Positions 43,518-54,729 of a DNA stretch of 64,000 nucleotides are shown one piece after another (positions within the stretch are counted from its first letter, which is position 1; each line of letters opens with the position of its first letter). The stretch is from Phragmites australis (taxonomy: Eukaryota; Streptophyta; Magnoliopsida; Poales; Poaceae), in contig NC_084928.1 in assembly GCF_958298935.1 (NCBI RefSeq), forward strand, positions 17,267,501-17,331,500, written 5' to 3'. The notes below the pieces were generated by a model, which saw nothing but the letters and a program-made list of their open reading frames with translations, was not told the origin of the DNA and did no database searches. A program made the position numbers and the translations under genes.

Positions 43518-45170
43518 ATGGCAGGTGGCCGTCGTCTCCGACGCACCGGCTCCAGCTCCAGTGAGAAAATGGAGCCCCTCGCGCAGGAGGCCCCAGTCGC
43601 TGCTGCTCCTCAGCAGCAGCCACGGTCCGCACGCACGGCACTCCCCTCTCATAGGGACCATGGCACTGGGCCCAGCAGGGCCGCCGTTGCCGTCGCTAGC
43701 GCATCGCCTAACCCTCAGCAGGCGGCAGAAACTTCTGCCGCTAGATCCACGTCTGGACAGCGCCGGGCGCTGTTGTGGCGTAGGCTTGCCTTTGGCGAGG
43801 CCAGTCCTGGGAGTGCACTGCTTGCGGCACAAGCCCTCCTCAGGCACCCGCCGGTCCAGGCGGCGGGGGAAACCCCAGAAGGTCGCTGGCTCCAGGAGGT
43901 GGCCACTCTGGTAGGCACGGCTCACCGTCAGGTGTTGGCCGAAAGTTCCCGGGCTACCTCCCACCGCGGCGCAACCAAAGCCGGTCCATCCTCGGGTGGC
44001 GGTTGAACCGACCGGGGGGCCTCCAAGCGGAGTGCCGCCCCCCTAGCCACTACCGGAGCTCAGGACCTCCGCTTGCACCTCAACGAGCGGAGGGCCTTTG
44101 AAGATGCGCGTGTTACCCTCGAGCACCAACGGGAGTCCCGGCATGAGGCCGAAGCTGAGGACTAGGCCTCCTCCATGCCGACCCATGACCGCCGAGACTC
44201 CCCAGCTCGCTGGCGTTCACCGCCCAAGGGCGTTGCCCGCGTGGCAGGGTACGGCACAGGCTGCCGCGCCTTCACCAGCGAGCTCCGCCGAGTCAAATGG
44301 CCCACCAAGTTCCGACCAGAACTGCGGGAGAAGTACGATGGGTCCATCGATCCCGTCGAGGTCCTCCAAATCTACACCACCGCTGTCCAAGCGGCTGGCG
44401 GCAGTGAAAAGGTGATGGCTAATTATTTCCATGTTACCTTGAGGGGCTCTGCCCGCTCTTAGCTTATGAACTTACCCCCAGGATCCATCAGCTCCTGGGA
44501 TGATCTCTGCCACCAGTTTGTGGCGAACTTTCAGGGCACATTCACGTGCCCCGGCCTGGAGTGCGACCTCCACACCGTCAAACAGCAGGAGGGGGAGACG
44601 CTGCGGCGCTTCATACAACGCTTCAGCCAGGTCCGTAACACCATCCCGCGGATAACCCCCCACGCCATCATTGTCGCATTCCGGCAGGGTGTCCGCGACG
44701 AGCAGATGCTCGGAAAGCTGGGCACGCATGAAGTCAAAACCACTGCGGAACTCTTCGCGTTGGCCGACAAGTGCGCCAAGGCGGCGGAGGCTCGGGCGTG
44801 GCACGTTCCACGCCCTAAGCATCCCGCCGCCGATCAACCAGGTCCTTCCCGCTCTGACAGGCGGGAAAAGAAAAGGAGAAGGAGGCGCGAGGCTGTCCCT
44901 ATCGTGCCAGCCCAGGGCCCTGCCCATGGGCCAGCCCAGGAGCCTGACCGCTGGCCAGCGCGCCGGGCGGCCGCCGACAGAAGGCTCGCGCCCGCAAGGG
45001 CTCCGGCCCGAGCCCCTCCTAGGGCTTCGGCTCCCGTGAGGGCTCCTGCTCCCGCAAGGGCCCTCGCTCCTGCGAGGCTCGAGCTGGGGAAATGGTGCCA
45101 GATCCACCAGACCAAGTGGCATGACCTCACAAAGTGCCACACGGTCAAAGGTCTCATCAAGCAGCGCTAG
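43518..45170 (+). pseudogene. Gypsy-2 gag
   Basis: Capsid precursor in one continuous frame from the ATG at 43518. Residues 1-160 are Ala/Pro/Ser-rich. The capsid core begins at 44175 with FTSELRRVKWPTKFRPELREK and continues with the conserved segment GSISSWDDLCHQFVANFQGTF (44481) and LRRFIQRFSQVRNTIPRI. An Arg/Lys/Pro/Ala-rich basic tail with repeated RAPA words follows (44840-45080). It ends in WCQIHQTKWHDLTKC, a CX2HX4HX4C knuckle-like motif. In-frame stops occur at 44004 (TGA), 44163, 44460 and 45168 (TAG) with no frame shift, so decay here is by point changes only. Confidence 0.85.
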
Positions 45171-46250
45171 AGGGATCGCGAGGAGCCTCGCAGGGGCGGC
45201 GATGACAGAGCCGCCCCCGACAACCAAGAGCTCGGCTTTCAGGAGCCTGAGCACACCGTCGCTTTCATCGACGGAGGCGTGTACACGCCATCCTCTCGCC
45301 GCAGCGTCAAGACCATGCAGCGCGAGGTGTGCTCGGCGACCCCGAGCATGGAGGCCGCAAGGCCCCTGAAGTGGTCGGACTCCTCGATCACGTTCAGCCT
45401 AGCCGACCACCCCGCAAGTACTGCAGGCGTGGGGCGACTACCCCTGGTAGTGTCCCCCACCATCTACAACGTGAAGGTCAGCAAAGTGCTGATCGACGGA
45501 GGTGCGGGCCTGAACCTCCTTTCCCGGGAGGCCTTCGAGAAGCTACAGGTGCCTTCCAGGCGCCTAAAGCCGTCGCTCCCCTTCTACGGGGTGACACCTG
45601 GGCGCTCCCTGCCCGTTGGGCAGGTCGACCTACTCGTGACATTTGGGAGCCGGGATAACTTCCGGACGGAGAACGTCATCTTCGATATCGTGGAACTCCC
45701 CCTCCCCTACAACGCCATCCTCGGGCACCCGACGCTCGCTCGGTTCATGGTGGTCACCCACTACGCATACCTCACGGTCAAGATGCCGGGCCCTGCAGGC
45801 CCCATCTTCGTGTCCGCCGAGACCGGCAGCGCCGTCTCCTGCGCCGAGCAGTTATACTCGGCCTTGGTCTCTGCTCGGGCTGAGGTCGAAGGTTACCCAG
45901 GGGGCCCGGGACCCTCTTCATCCAAACCCCGGCTCGCCGCCGACGCCTCCGTTCCTACGAAGGAGGTCGTGGTGGGCGAAGACGCTTCCCAAGTCGTTCG
46001 AATCGGCAGGGACCTGGGCGGCAAATAGGAAAGCGTGCTCGTCACCTTCCTCCGGGCTAACGTCAACGTGTTTGCATGGCAGCTGTCCGATATGCCCAGG
46101 ATCCCTAGGGAGGTGATCGAGCACCACCTGGCTGTGCGCCTAGACGCTCGGCTGGTGAGGCAAAAAGTCCAGCGGCAGGCGCCCGAGCGCCAGGAATTCA
46201 TCTGGGAGCAAGTAAGTAAGCTCCTTGACGTCGGCTTCATCTGAAAAGTC
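45171..46250 (+). pseudogene. Gypsy-2 protease and RT linker
   Basis: Continues the gag frame. The aspartic protease core is VLIDGGAGLNLLSREAF (about 45487-45540), a DGG triad rather than DSG, as often seen in plant Gypsy elements. The second half is LPLPYNAILGHPTLARFM, followed by VVTHYAYLTVKMPGP. The linker to RT includes NVFAWQLSDMPRIPREVIEH (46068). Stops occur at 46026 (TAG) and 46242 (TGA). Confidence 0.8.
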
Positions 46251-47740
46251 CTCCACCCTGAGTGGCTGGCAAACCCAATCATCGTCCCGAAGGCCAACGG
46301 TAAGCTCCGCATGTGCATTGACTACACTGACTTCAACAAGACTTGTCCAAAAGATCCTTTTCCTTTACCCCGCATAGATCAGATTGTAGATGCAACCGCG
46401 GGGTGCGATCTTTTGTGTTTTTTAGATGCAAACTCTGGTTATCACCAAATTTGTATGGCCATAGAGGATGAAGAAAATACTTCTTTTACCACTCCGGTGG
46501 GGACTTATTGTTATGTATCGAAGCCATTTGGTTTGCGCAACGCTGGGTCATCTTTCCAACGCGTTGTGCGCATTACCCTTGATTCGTAGGTTGGTCGCAA
46601 TGTCGAGGCTTACATCGATGATCTCGTGGTCAAATCCCGAGACCGCGCCACCCTGCTCGAAGATCTGGCCGAGACTTTCAACAGTCTCCGCACTACCCTC
46701 TTGAAGCTCAACCCCGAGAAGTGTGTTTTTGGGGTACCGCGGGCAAGCTCCTCGGTTTCTTGGTCTCTAGCCGAGGAATCGAGGCAAACCCAGTAAAGAT
46801 CCGGGACATCGAGCAGATGTGACCCCCGGCTCGACTGAAGGAAGTTCATCGTCTCGCCGGCTGCATGGCGGCCCTCGGGCACTTCATCTACATGCTCGGG
46901 GAGTGAGGACTCCCCCTCTTCAAACTCCTCAAGAAGGCCGTTGTTCATTTCGACTGGACGCCGGAGGCCGAGCAGGCCTTTCACGATTTGAAGAAATATC
47001 TCACCTCGCCGCCCGTACTGGTGGCCCCCTCCGAGGGTAAGCCTCTACTGCTCTACGTCTCGGCCACTCCTCAGGTCGTGAGCATATTACTGGTGCTAGA
47101 GCGTGATGAGTGCTCGGGGCAAGATGCTGGGTCCCAGCTCCCGGCCGCCCCCGGGCAGTCTCTAGTCCTCGCGGCTCCTCCCGAGCAGGGAGTCGAGCCC
47201 GAGCACCCGGCTCCTCTCGATCAGGGAGTCGAGCCCGAGCACTCGGCCAGCCCCGACCATGCCGCTGAGCTCGAGGGCTGTGATAAGCCCTCGGGTGAAG
47301 CCGTAGTCCAGTTCCGCCGTATACAGCGACCGGTGTACTTTGTCAGTGAAGTCCTCCGAGACACCAAGACAAGATATCCCCAAGCCCAGAAGCTGCTCTA
47401 TGCCATGCTCGTCGCTTCTCGGAAGCTGCGCCACTACTTCCAGGCGCACAAGGTGGCACTAGTAGCCTTATCACGTCAGGTAGCTTGCTATCCGAACAAC
47501 TACGATTATGCCGCTTCGCTACAACTACTACGCCGGCACCTTTTGTTTGGTTGTTCCTTATCTTCCTACGCGACGCGAGCATGTTCGTCGGTGGTTACTA
47601 CGTATCCGATGGGGCCCATCCTCCGGAAACGAGAAGGCACTGGGCGCATCGTCAAGTGGGCGGTGGAGCTGGCAGAGTTTGATCTGCACTTCGTCAGCTG
47701 CCAGGCGATCAAAAGCCAGGTGCTCTTTGACTTTGTGGCA
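46251..47740 (+). pseudogene. Gypsy-2 reverse transcriptase and first RNase H
   Basis: RT motifs: VLHPEWLANPIIVPKANGK, RMCIDYTDFNKTCPKDPFPL, CDLLCFLDANSGYHQI, TYCYVSKPFGLRNAGSSFQR and the catalytic YIDD at 46611-46622, intact. A TAG at 46587 precedes it. A one-base loss near 46742 shifts the frame, and TGA stops at 46820 and 46904 follow. RNase [16 protein letters not shown] near 47039, [18 protein letters not shown] near 47330 and [10 protein letters not shown] near 47425. The last motif is interrupted by an in-frame extra segment (about 47465-47595) before YPMGPIL and [17 protein letters not shown]. Confidence 0.85.
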
Positions 47741-47742
47741 GA

Positions 47743-48200
47743 GTGGACGGCCGTCCCGAGATCGACCAAGAAGAGATTTCCACATATCCCGGGCACGATG
47801 CGCCCGGGTACTGGATTATGCACTTCGACGGTTCCCTCATGCTGAAAGGCGCGGGGGCCGGAGTGGTTCTCACCTCCCCAACGGGTGAAGAACTCCGGTA
47901 CGTTGTGCAGCTGCAGTTCCGAGAAACCAATAACACGACGGAATATGAGGGCCTCATCGCTGGCCTCCGGGCCGCGGTGGGCCTCGGGATTCGTCGCCTC
48001 CTGATCAAGGAAGACTCCCAGCTGGTGGTCAACCAGGTGTCGAAAGAGTACCAGTGCATGGATCCTCAAATGGCGGCGTACGTGGCGGAAGTCAGGAGGC
48101 TGGAGAGGCACTTCGACGGCTTGGAGCTGCGGTATATATCTCGCCGCGACAACGCTCTGGCCGATGACCTTTCTCGCCTGGCCTCTTCCCGTGCGCACGT
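47743..48200 (+). pseudogene. Gypsy-2 second (archaeal-type) RNase H
   Basis: After a frame shift near 47745 the polyprotein continues with [53 protein letters not shown] and YISRRDNALADDLSRLA. The Asp, Glu, Asp and Asp positions of RNase H are all recognisable. A duplicated RNase H of this type between RT/RNase H and integrase is characteristic of Tat-lineage elements. This domain has no internal stop and is well preserved. Confidence 0.85.
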
Positions 48201-48349
48201 CCCTACCGGAGTCTTTGAAGAAAGGCTCACACGGCCTTCCGTCCTGCCTGCCGACCAGGATGAAGGGGAACCCTTGAGCCTAGTTGAGGGGACCCAGGCG
48301 GCGCCCTCAGTGGGAAGCCTTGTCAGGGTGCCACCGCCCGGTGAGTGCA

Positions 48350-49617
48350 CTGCGCTTGCTGGCGGTTCTCAAGATGCCTCGTGGATAGACGAGATCCGAG
48401 GGTACTTGAAAGAAAAGTTCCTTCCCGGGGATGATGCCTCTACCGAGAGGATTGCACGGCAGTCCAAACGCTATGCCATAGTAGACGAGGGTCTTTACCG
48501 GCACGGCACGGACGGTGTCCTCCTGAAATGCATCACCCGGGCAGAAGGTGGTGAGCTTCTCACTGAGATCCACGAGGGCGAGTGCGGTGGCCATGCATCG
48601 TTCCGCACGCTGGTCGGGAAGGCCTTCCGGCAAGGTTTCTATTGGCCTACAGCTCTCCAAGACGCTTCCGAGTTGGTTTGACGCTGCAGGGCATGCCAGT
48701 TCCACGCAAAGCAGATTCACCAGCCAGCTCAGGCTCTTCACACCATCCCCCTCTCGTGGCCCTTCGCGGTCTGGGGGCTGGACATCCTAGGTCCATTCCC
48801 CCAAGAAATCGGGGGCTATGAGTACCTCTATGTCGCCATCGACAAGTTCACCAAGTGGCCGGAGGCGGTTCCAGTCATCAAGGTTACCAAGAACACGGTG
48901 CTTCAGTTCATCCGTGGTATCACAAGTTGCTTCGGCGTCCCGAACAGGATCATCACCGACAATGGCACTCAGTTCACAAGTGCCCTGTTTGGGGACTACT
49001 GCGAGGACCTCGGCATCAAACTCTGCTTCGCCTCTGTCGCTCATCCTCGGAGCAATGGGCAGGTCGAGCGTGCCAATGCTGAGATACTGAAGGGACTCAA
49101 AACCCGGACCTACGATGTGCTGGCAAAGCACGGGAAATGGTGGATCGACGAGCTACCTGCTGTGCTATGGGCCAATTGGACCACGCCAAGTCGTGCCACC
49201 GGGGAGACTCTTTTCTTTCTCGTGTACGACGCTGAGGCGGTCCTCCCCTCCGAGCTCACTCTTGGCTCCCCTCGGGTGCATGCCTATTCCAAAGGCGAAC
49301 AGGAATAGCGAAGGCGCGATGACGTCAACTACTTGGAAGAGCGCCGGTGGCGTACCACCGTCCGAGCAGTTCGATACCAGCAAAGCCTGCGGCGCTATCA
49401 TCAGCGTCACATCCGGGCCCGGTCTCTCGAGGTAGGGGATCTAGTTCTCTGACGTGTCCAATCGCGCGAAGGAAGGAATAAACTGTCCCCTATGTGGGAA
49501 GGCCCCTTTAACGTGATCGGTGTCCCGCGAGAAGGCTCTTTTCGGCTGGCTGCGAAGGATGGGCAGCCACTCCCAAACGCGTGGAACATCGAGCATCTGC
49601 GCAAGTTCTATCCATAG
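48350..49617 (+). pseudogene. Gypsy-2 integrase
   Basis: Zinc-binding HHCC domain: IHEGECGGHASF near 48568 and RCRACQFHAKQ near 48682. Catalytic core: VWGLDILGPFPQ (first Asp, 48781), IITDNGTQFTSALF (second Asp, 48958) and SNGQVERANAEI (Glu, about 49064); all three are intact. The C-terminal part has ARSLEVGDLVL, then MWEGPFNVI and the end HLRKFYP followed by TAG (49615). In-frame stops at 48679 (TGA), 49306 (TAG) and 49450 (TGA) block translation. Otherwise one frame runs from 47743 to 49617. Confidence 0.88.
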
Positions 49618-51290
49618 GTGGCATATTTGTGCTCGAGCCAACTTGGCTGGGGTCCCCCTCGCCCAGGTTGGCTGGGGGCTACCACTAACCATGTAAGTCA
49701 CCCAGTCTTGTACAAAATTGTGAATATGTATTATCATTGTCCAGTTCTTGTTTCAAATTTATTCTCTCTAGAATCCATATGTTTAATCTGTCTGGTGAGA
49801 TGCTCGATTGTGCGAGAAAAACATGCTCTCTCATTTTTCCCGTTGATAAAAGAATCCCCATCGGCATGCGCGCAGGCAGTTGCCGCTGACCTAAGTCTGT
49901 TGTGGTAGGCTGTGGTGTTCGGTGTCATGGCAGTGCCGCGAGCATCACCGAGCCTCTGGGGTTCTTGGTAATCCTACCGCTTGAGCAAAGAGTGGTCGGG
50001 AGCCTAGACCCTAGGGGAGGGCTGTCGGTGCTCAGTCTGGTCAGTCCTTCCCGGGCGCCACCGAACAATAGGACCTCTGGGTTATGCCTCTGTCTGTATA
50101 CTTCGCCGGTCCAGGTATTCGGGAGGTCTCGGGTCAAAAACGAGAGCAATCTATAATGAGTACCGCACTAGCAGAGCGCACCAAACAAAAAATCTTTTCC
50201 TATTTTTTTTTAAATTCACAGATCAACAACTGAGAATAAAAGCAGCTCGACCGCAAGGGCCTCAGTGCCCAGGCCGCTGCTCAAGCCTAGGGGGTCCTCG
50301 GGTAGTCCTACCGCTCGGGCATGAGTGGTCGGGACCTCCTGTCCCCTGGCTCTCTCTCATGCTTTCCAGTGCTCGGGCGCTCCGACCGAAGGAACCAAGT
50401 TCCCAGGCACCCCGAGCTCGGAGCGCATACCCCTCCTGGATCGATTGGCCGAAAGGTTGACAGCTGTCCGGTGAGTGGCTAAAGTAATACGAATTTACAT
50501 TCTTACATACTCAGCAATCTATTGTTCCCGAGCTATCCTCGGGACTCTCGCATTCTAATCTGTTCGGCGAGATGGTCTCCTCGCGCACAAAACCCTGCCC
50601 ACATGTCCGCTTTTTCCGGAACGACAGAACAGACAGTAGAAAGGTGTACCGTACGAACAGCAATATCTGACCGAAGTCTCTTATGGTGGTTGTGGTGTTC
50701 GGCCCGCTTGGCAGTACCCCGGGCACTACCGAGCCTCTGGGGTTCTCGGGTAATCCTACTGCTTGAGCAAAGAGCGGTCGGGAGCCTAGACCCTGGGGGC
50801 GGGCTGTCGGTGCTCGGTCCCGTCCGTCTCTGGGCACCACCAAACCGTGGGGACTCTTGGTCGCATTTCCGCCCGCACGTGTCTCCGGTCTACTTGTTTG
50901 AGTGGTCGCAAAGTGGAAAAGCGTTCACTGGTCATAGCGTGCTCCGTGCTGGATCGACCTATCTCCTGAGCAAGGAAGTTCGTGCCTTTGTCTCTTGACT
51001 TAGCCGCTGCCTACTCGCGAGGGCTCGGGGGCTGAACGCGCGGAGAGGCCTCACTACTCGGGCGATGAGTGGTCGGGGCGACTTCGTTCTCGGGTGGGGG
51101 AAAGGTCGGTCTCGGTCCGGCTAAGTACTCCTCGGGACATCAAGTGAAAAGAGAAAAGACTTCATCAAGCATCAAGACAACATTGGAGTTGCGATCCCAA
51201 GGAAAGGCTTCCATTATATTCAAAAAGGAGCTGTTCAGAGGGATCACTCCCATATTTACAACAAGTCAAAAGAAAACAAAATACAAAAGC
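49618..51290. repeat. Non-coding spacer with a direct duplication (offset about 781 bp)
   Basis: Lies between the end of pol and the end of the antisense ORF. The word GAGCCTCTGGGGTTCT starts at 49950 and again at 50731, with extended similarity around each (GAGCAAAGAG, GTCGGGAGCCTAGACCCT, GGGCTGTCGGTGCTC). A third, weaker trace is near 50270-50340. No coding sequence was recognised. Confidence 0.75.
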
Positions 51291-54200
51291 CTAATCTAGG
51301 TCAGCGGGCTCTGGAGGCGATGAGGAGTCTTTGCTGCTGCTGCCACTGCTCGGTACCGGCGGCGGCTCCCATGCGAAGCAAGGCGCCACCTCCGCGGCGA
51401 CGCCCCGAATAGCCTCCCGAGCGGCCCCTTCCTCAGCCTCGACCACCCCCTGCCGGGTTGGCTCCAGCGAGAAGTTGGGGTCCCGGCTCCGGTAACAGGC
51501 CAGGACGTGCTTGGCCACCGCTCGGGCTAGAGCGCGCCCTTCCCGGGAGGCTAACTCCTGCACGGCCCGGGGAAGAACCTTCAATCGCTGGCTGATCTCC
51601 TCGAAGCCGAGAGCGATGTGGCCGATGGTCTCTCGATCCATCCCCTTCTCGCCCACGTTGACTCGCCTGAGCCCGGCCACCCTCACGGACCTCCGTGCTT
51701 GCCGAAGAATGTCTCGCATCATCAGCTTGACGTTGGCCTGCTCGGCGACGACGGTCTCGAGCTCGTCCTTTGCGATCTGCAACTGCTCTCGAGGCTAATC
51801 TCCTCGGCTGCGCTGGCTGGGACGCCACTGGTCGCCGAGGCTTAGGCTCGCTTCACCTGCTCGGCAAGGACACTAAGGGCCTGCTCCCAGGCGGCCAGCT
51901 CAGCCTCCCACTTGGCGGCCTGCTCCTCCCGAGCAGTTACGACCACCGACGCCGTGGCAGCCTCCTCGTCGCGCAGGGTAAGCTGCTGCTCCCGGGCATC
52001 CAGAGCCATCGCTATGATCTCGACGTCAATCTCGCGGACCGCCACCTCCTCCTCCCGATGGGGGACTTCGGCGCGACTCCGCACGAGCTCATCGTTCCAG
52101 CGGGCTAAGTCTTCCTGGGAGGCCTCCACAGCCTTCTCGCGCGGCAGGATGGCGTCCTCCCGAGCGCGCACCAGCCGCTCCCTGGCAAGTAGCTCCGCGG
52201 CCCGCCGCCGCGATATCTCCCCCAAGCGGGCGGCTCCCTCCTACGCGGCGACGGCCTCCTCGCGCACCTCCTCTAGGGTCTCTCGCTCCTCGGCCACTGC
52301 GCGCCTCTCCCTCTCATGGGCGGCGCGAGCTGAGGCAATGCGGGCCTCCAAAAGTCGGCTGACCTCCTCCAAATGCCCCCTCTCCTCTACGATGGCGGCG
52401 CGGTCCACCTTGAGCTGTGCCCGCTCCCCTGCCACGGCCGCCTCTAGCCGCTCGATCACCTCCCGTGCGCTTCCTAGCACGTCCGGGTGGGGTTCCGCGG
52501 CCTGGTTGGACGGCTGCCGGTCGTTGGGTCCCCTGCGAGCCCTCTCTGCAGAGGCACTCGGGGTCCCCAATTGCTGCCACGTCGGCGCCGCCCTCGCCAC
52601 GGCCATTTGCCCCGCCCTCGAAGTGCTCGGGGCAGGCTCGGCTGGCGCCGGCGGCTCGAGCGCGGCCGTTGCCCTCGGCTCATGGCACGGCGGCTCCTAT
52701 GGCTCCGGCTCGGCCGACGCGCTCGGCTCAGGCGCGCTCGGCTCAGGGGTGGGAGCCGACCTTGGCGCTTTCGGTCGCCTTTGGTCTCCGGCGGCGTCTT
52801 TGGGCAGCCTGAAAGCAAATGCATGTTAGTCCTCGAACTTACTCCGGGCGAAACGCGCTCGGGAAAAAGAAACTTACGCTGACTTTGGTCCACGGTATTG
52901 CCATCGCGACTCTGGGATCTTGAACTCCGGGCCCGGCGGCTTTGGTCTGGAGTCCGCCCTCCTCCTCTTCGGTGGGGGGCTCTGAGGGGCTGCCGTGGAG
53001 CCTGTCTCCGGCGGCGGGCTGGCTTGGGCACTCGCTGTATACACGCTCCCGTGCTGGCCTTTGTCTCCGGGCTCCGGCGCCCTGGGCCTCGCCTTCGCCG
53101 TGGAGCCCGTCTCCGGTGGCGGGCCGGCTTGGGCACTCACTGTAGACGCTCTCCCGCGCCGGTCTTGGTCTCCGTGCTCTCGCGCCCTAAACCTCGCCTC
53201 CGTCACGGATTCCGCGCTGGACGACTGAGCGCCCCGGCCTCCCTCCTTCGCGCCACCCGTTGACGGCCGCTGCCGTGGAGGCGACGGCGACGACGAGGAC
53301 AACGGCTGAGGCACAAACGTCCGGGGGCGTTTTCCCTTGTCCCCCGGGGCCGCCGTTCCGCTGCCGGTGGCGCCTCTTCCGCTGGCCTGATTGCTGCTGC
53401 CTGCGTCAACCCCACGGCCGGCCTGTGGCCTGCCGCCCGCGGTGCCCCTACCGCCGGTCTACGTCCGGCCGCCCGTGGCCTCCCTGCCACTCGCCTGCGG
53501 CCTGCCACCTGCGGCGTCCCGACCGCCCGTCCTCGGTGCGCCACTGGTCTCCTCGTCTACCCCGGGGATCTGGATAATCCCAAGGTTCCGGCGCCCCGGC
53601 CGGTCGACCAAACCCTGTGCGTCGAACTCGGGTAGCGTTGCTTGCAGCGCCACCCGACCCGGGTCGGCGCAGAGCGCCAGCTGCTCCCGGGGAAGTACCG
53701 CCCGGGTCAGGTCTTCCACACCGGTCACCACCCGGAGCAGGCCCGCCAGCACCGCCTCATCCAGGTCCCCGTCCTCACCGATCCGGGTCCTGGTGATGTC
53801 CTGGGAGCCCATGTACATCTAGCCTGCCGGGCCGCTTCCGCAGGGGCCCTAGGCAGCGGCGTAGATAATCCGCCACCACCATCATCGATGTCAACCCCGC
53901 CTGGCGCAGGTCTTCGATACAGTTCAGTACTGGCCGCATCCACTCGTCCTCCGTCGGTGCTGCCTCCCAGATCGATCTCTGGGGCTCCGCCACCACCTCC
54001 GACAATGTGAGGTGGTCATGGGGGCTGACGTCGGCGTAGACCCAATCGCGCCGCCAGTCGTCCCACTTGCTCCGCAGCACCTAGGGGATATACAGCTCCG
54101 CCAGGCCATCCCGCAGCCAGAAGTTGCAGCAGCCGGCGATGTCCGCGGTGGAGGAACCACTCTTCTTCCCAGCTAGCCGCAGCACGAAGAAGTGGCGGAA

Positions 54201-54563
54201 CAGCACCACCAACGGCGGCACCCTGACGAATATCTCGCAGAAATGCGCGAAGATCGCCAAGATAACCACCGAGTTCGAGCTGAGGTGCACCAGTTGGATG
54301 CCGAATGTGTCCCAAATTTGGAGGAAGAACGTCGAGAATGGCGGTACCAGCCCGGCCGCCACGAAGGAGAGAAAGACGATGCTGCGCTTTGGCCGGTCCT
54401 TGACAGGCAGGAAGCTCGCCGGCGTCACCGCCGAGGTCTCCCGCTGGCCTTCGGGCACCATCATCTTGCGGACCTTGTCCACCCCCTCTTCGTTGACAAT
54501 TCTCGACTCCGGCAGAATGTTGTCGGATCCCTTGTCACAGCGGCTGCTTCCTGCCCTCGGCAT
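51291..54563 (-). pseudogene. Gypsy-2 antisense ORF with 'putative gypsy-type transposon' domain
   Basis: Runs leftward from the ATG at 54563 (MPRAGSSRCDKGSDN). The N-terminal domain (54563-53820) contains GLVPPFSTFFLQIWDTFGIQ, SVVILAIFAHFCEIFV and LFRHFFVLRLAGK, matching my recollection of the Pfam family 'Putative gypsy type transposon' (Transposase_28). A Pro/Arg/Ser-rich middle follows with a duplicated PPPETGSTA unit (53310-52880), then a 69-nt intron (52877-52809), and a long Glu/Ala/Arg coiled coil (52606-51845). The C-terminal segment ends PPEPADLD at 51291. Stops at 54081 and near 53459 and frame shifts near 53820 and 51840 break it. Antisense ORFs are known in Tat elements; their function is unsettled. 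Confidence 0.8.
52809..52877 (-). other. Predicted 69-nt intron in the antisense ORF
   Basis: Donor CAGC|GTAAGTTT at 52877, acceptor TTTGCTTTCAG|GCTGCC at 52809, branch-like GACTAAC about 22 bases before the acceptor. Splicing keeps the reading frame and joins ...GPKSA to LPKDAAG. Unspliced, the frame meets TAA immediately at the donor. Confidence 0.6.
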
Positions 54564-54722
54564 TTTGTCGAGGTGGGGGGGGGGTGTGCTGGAAGGTGGG
54601 GGAAGAAGGGTGCGCTGGTCGCCTAAGGAAGGGCGAAAGCTCTGGAGCACAAGGAAAAGGAAGAAGAAGAAGGCTTGATTGCGAAAATGGCGTAAAGGGG
54701 CAACGGTTCGCTCCCATCCTCC

Positions 54723-54729
54723 TTATATA
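54723..54729 (-). promoter_or_regulatory. TATA box upstream of the antisense ORF
   Basis: On the minus strand GTATATAAGGAGGATGG lies about 160 bases before the ATG at 54563. This is a strong TATA match inside the internal region, independent of the LTR promoters and pointing the opposite way. Confidence 0.55.

Noticed and set aside
44472..45254. 260-codon minus-strand frame over Gypsy-2 gag
   Set aside because: Complement of the gag frame that contains the recognisable capsid motifs; the minus-strand product has no domain.
51912..52829. 305-codon plus-strand frame, Ser/Ala-rich
   Set aside because: It lies opposite the coiled-coil part of the antisense ORF. Its Ser/Ala/Arg composition is what a GC-rich Glu/Ala/Arg coiled coil gives when read in reverse.
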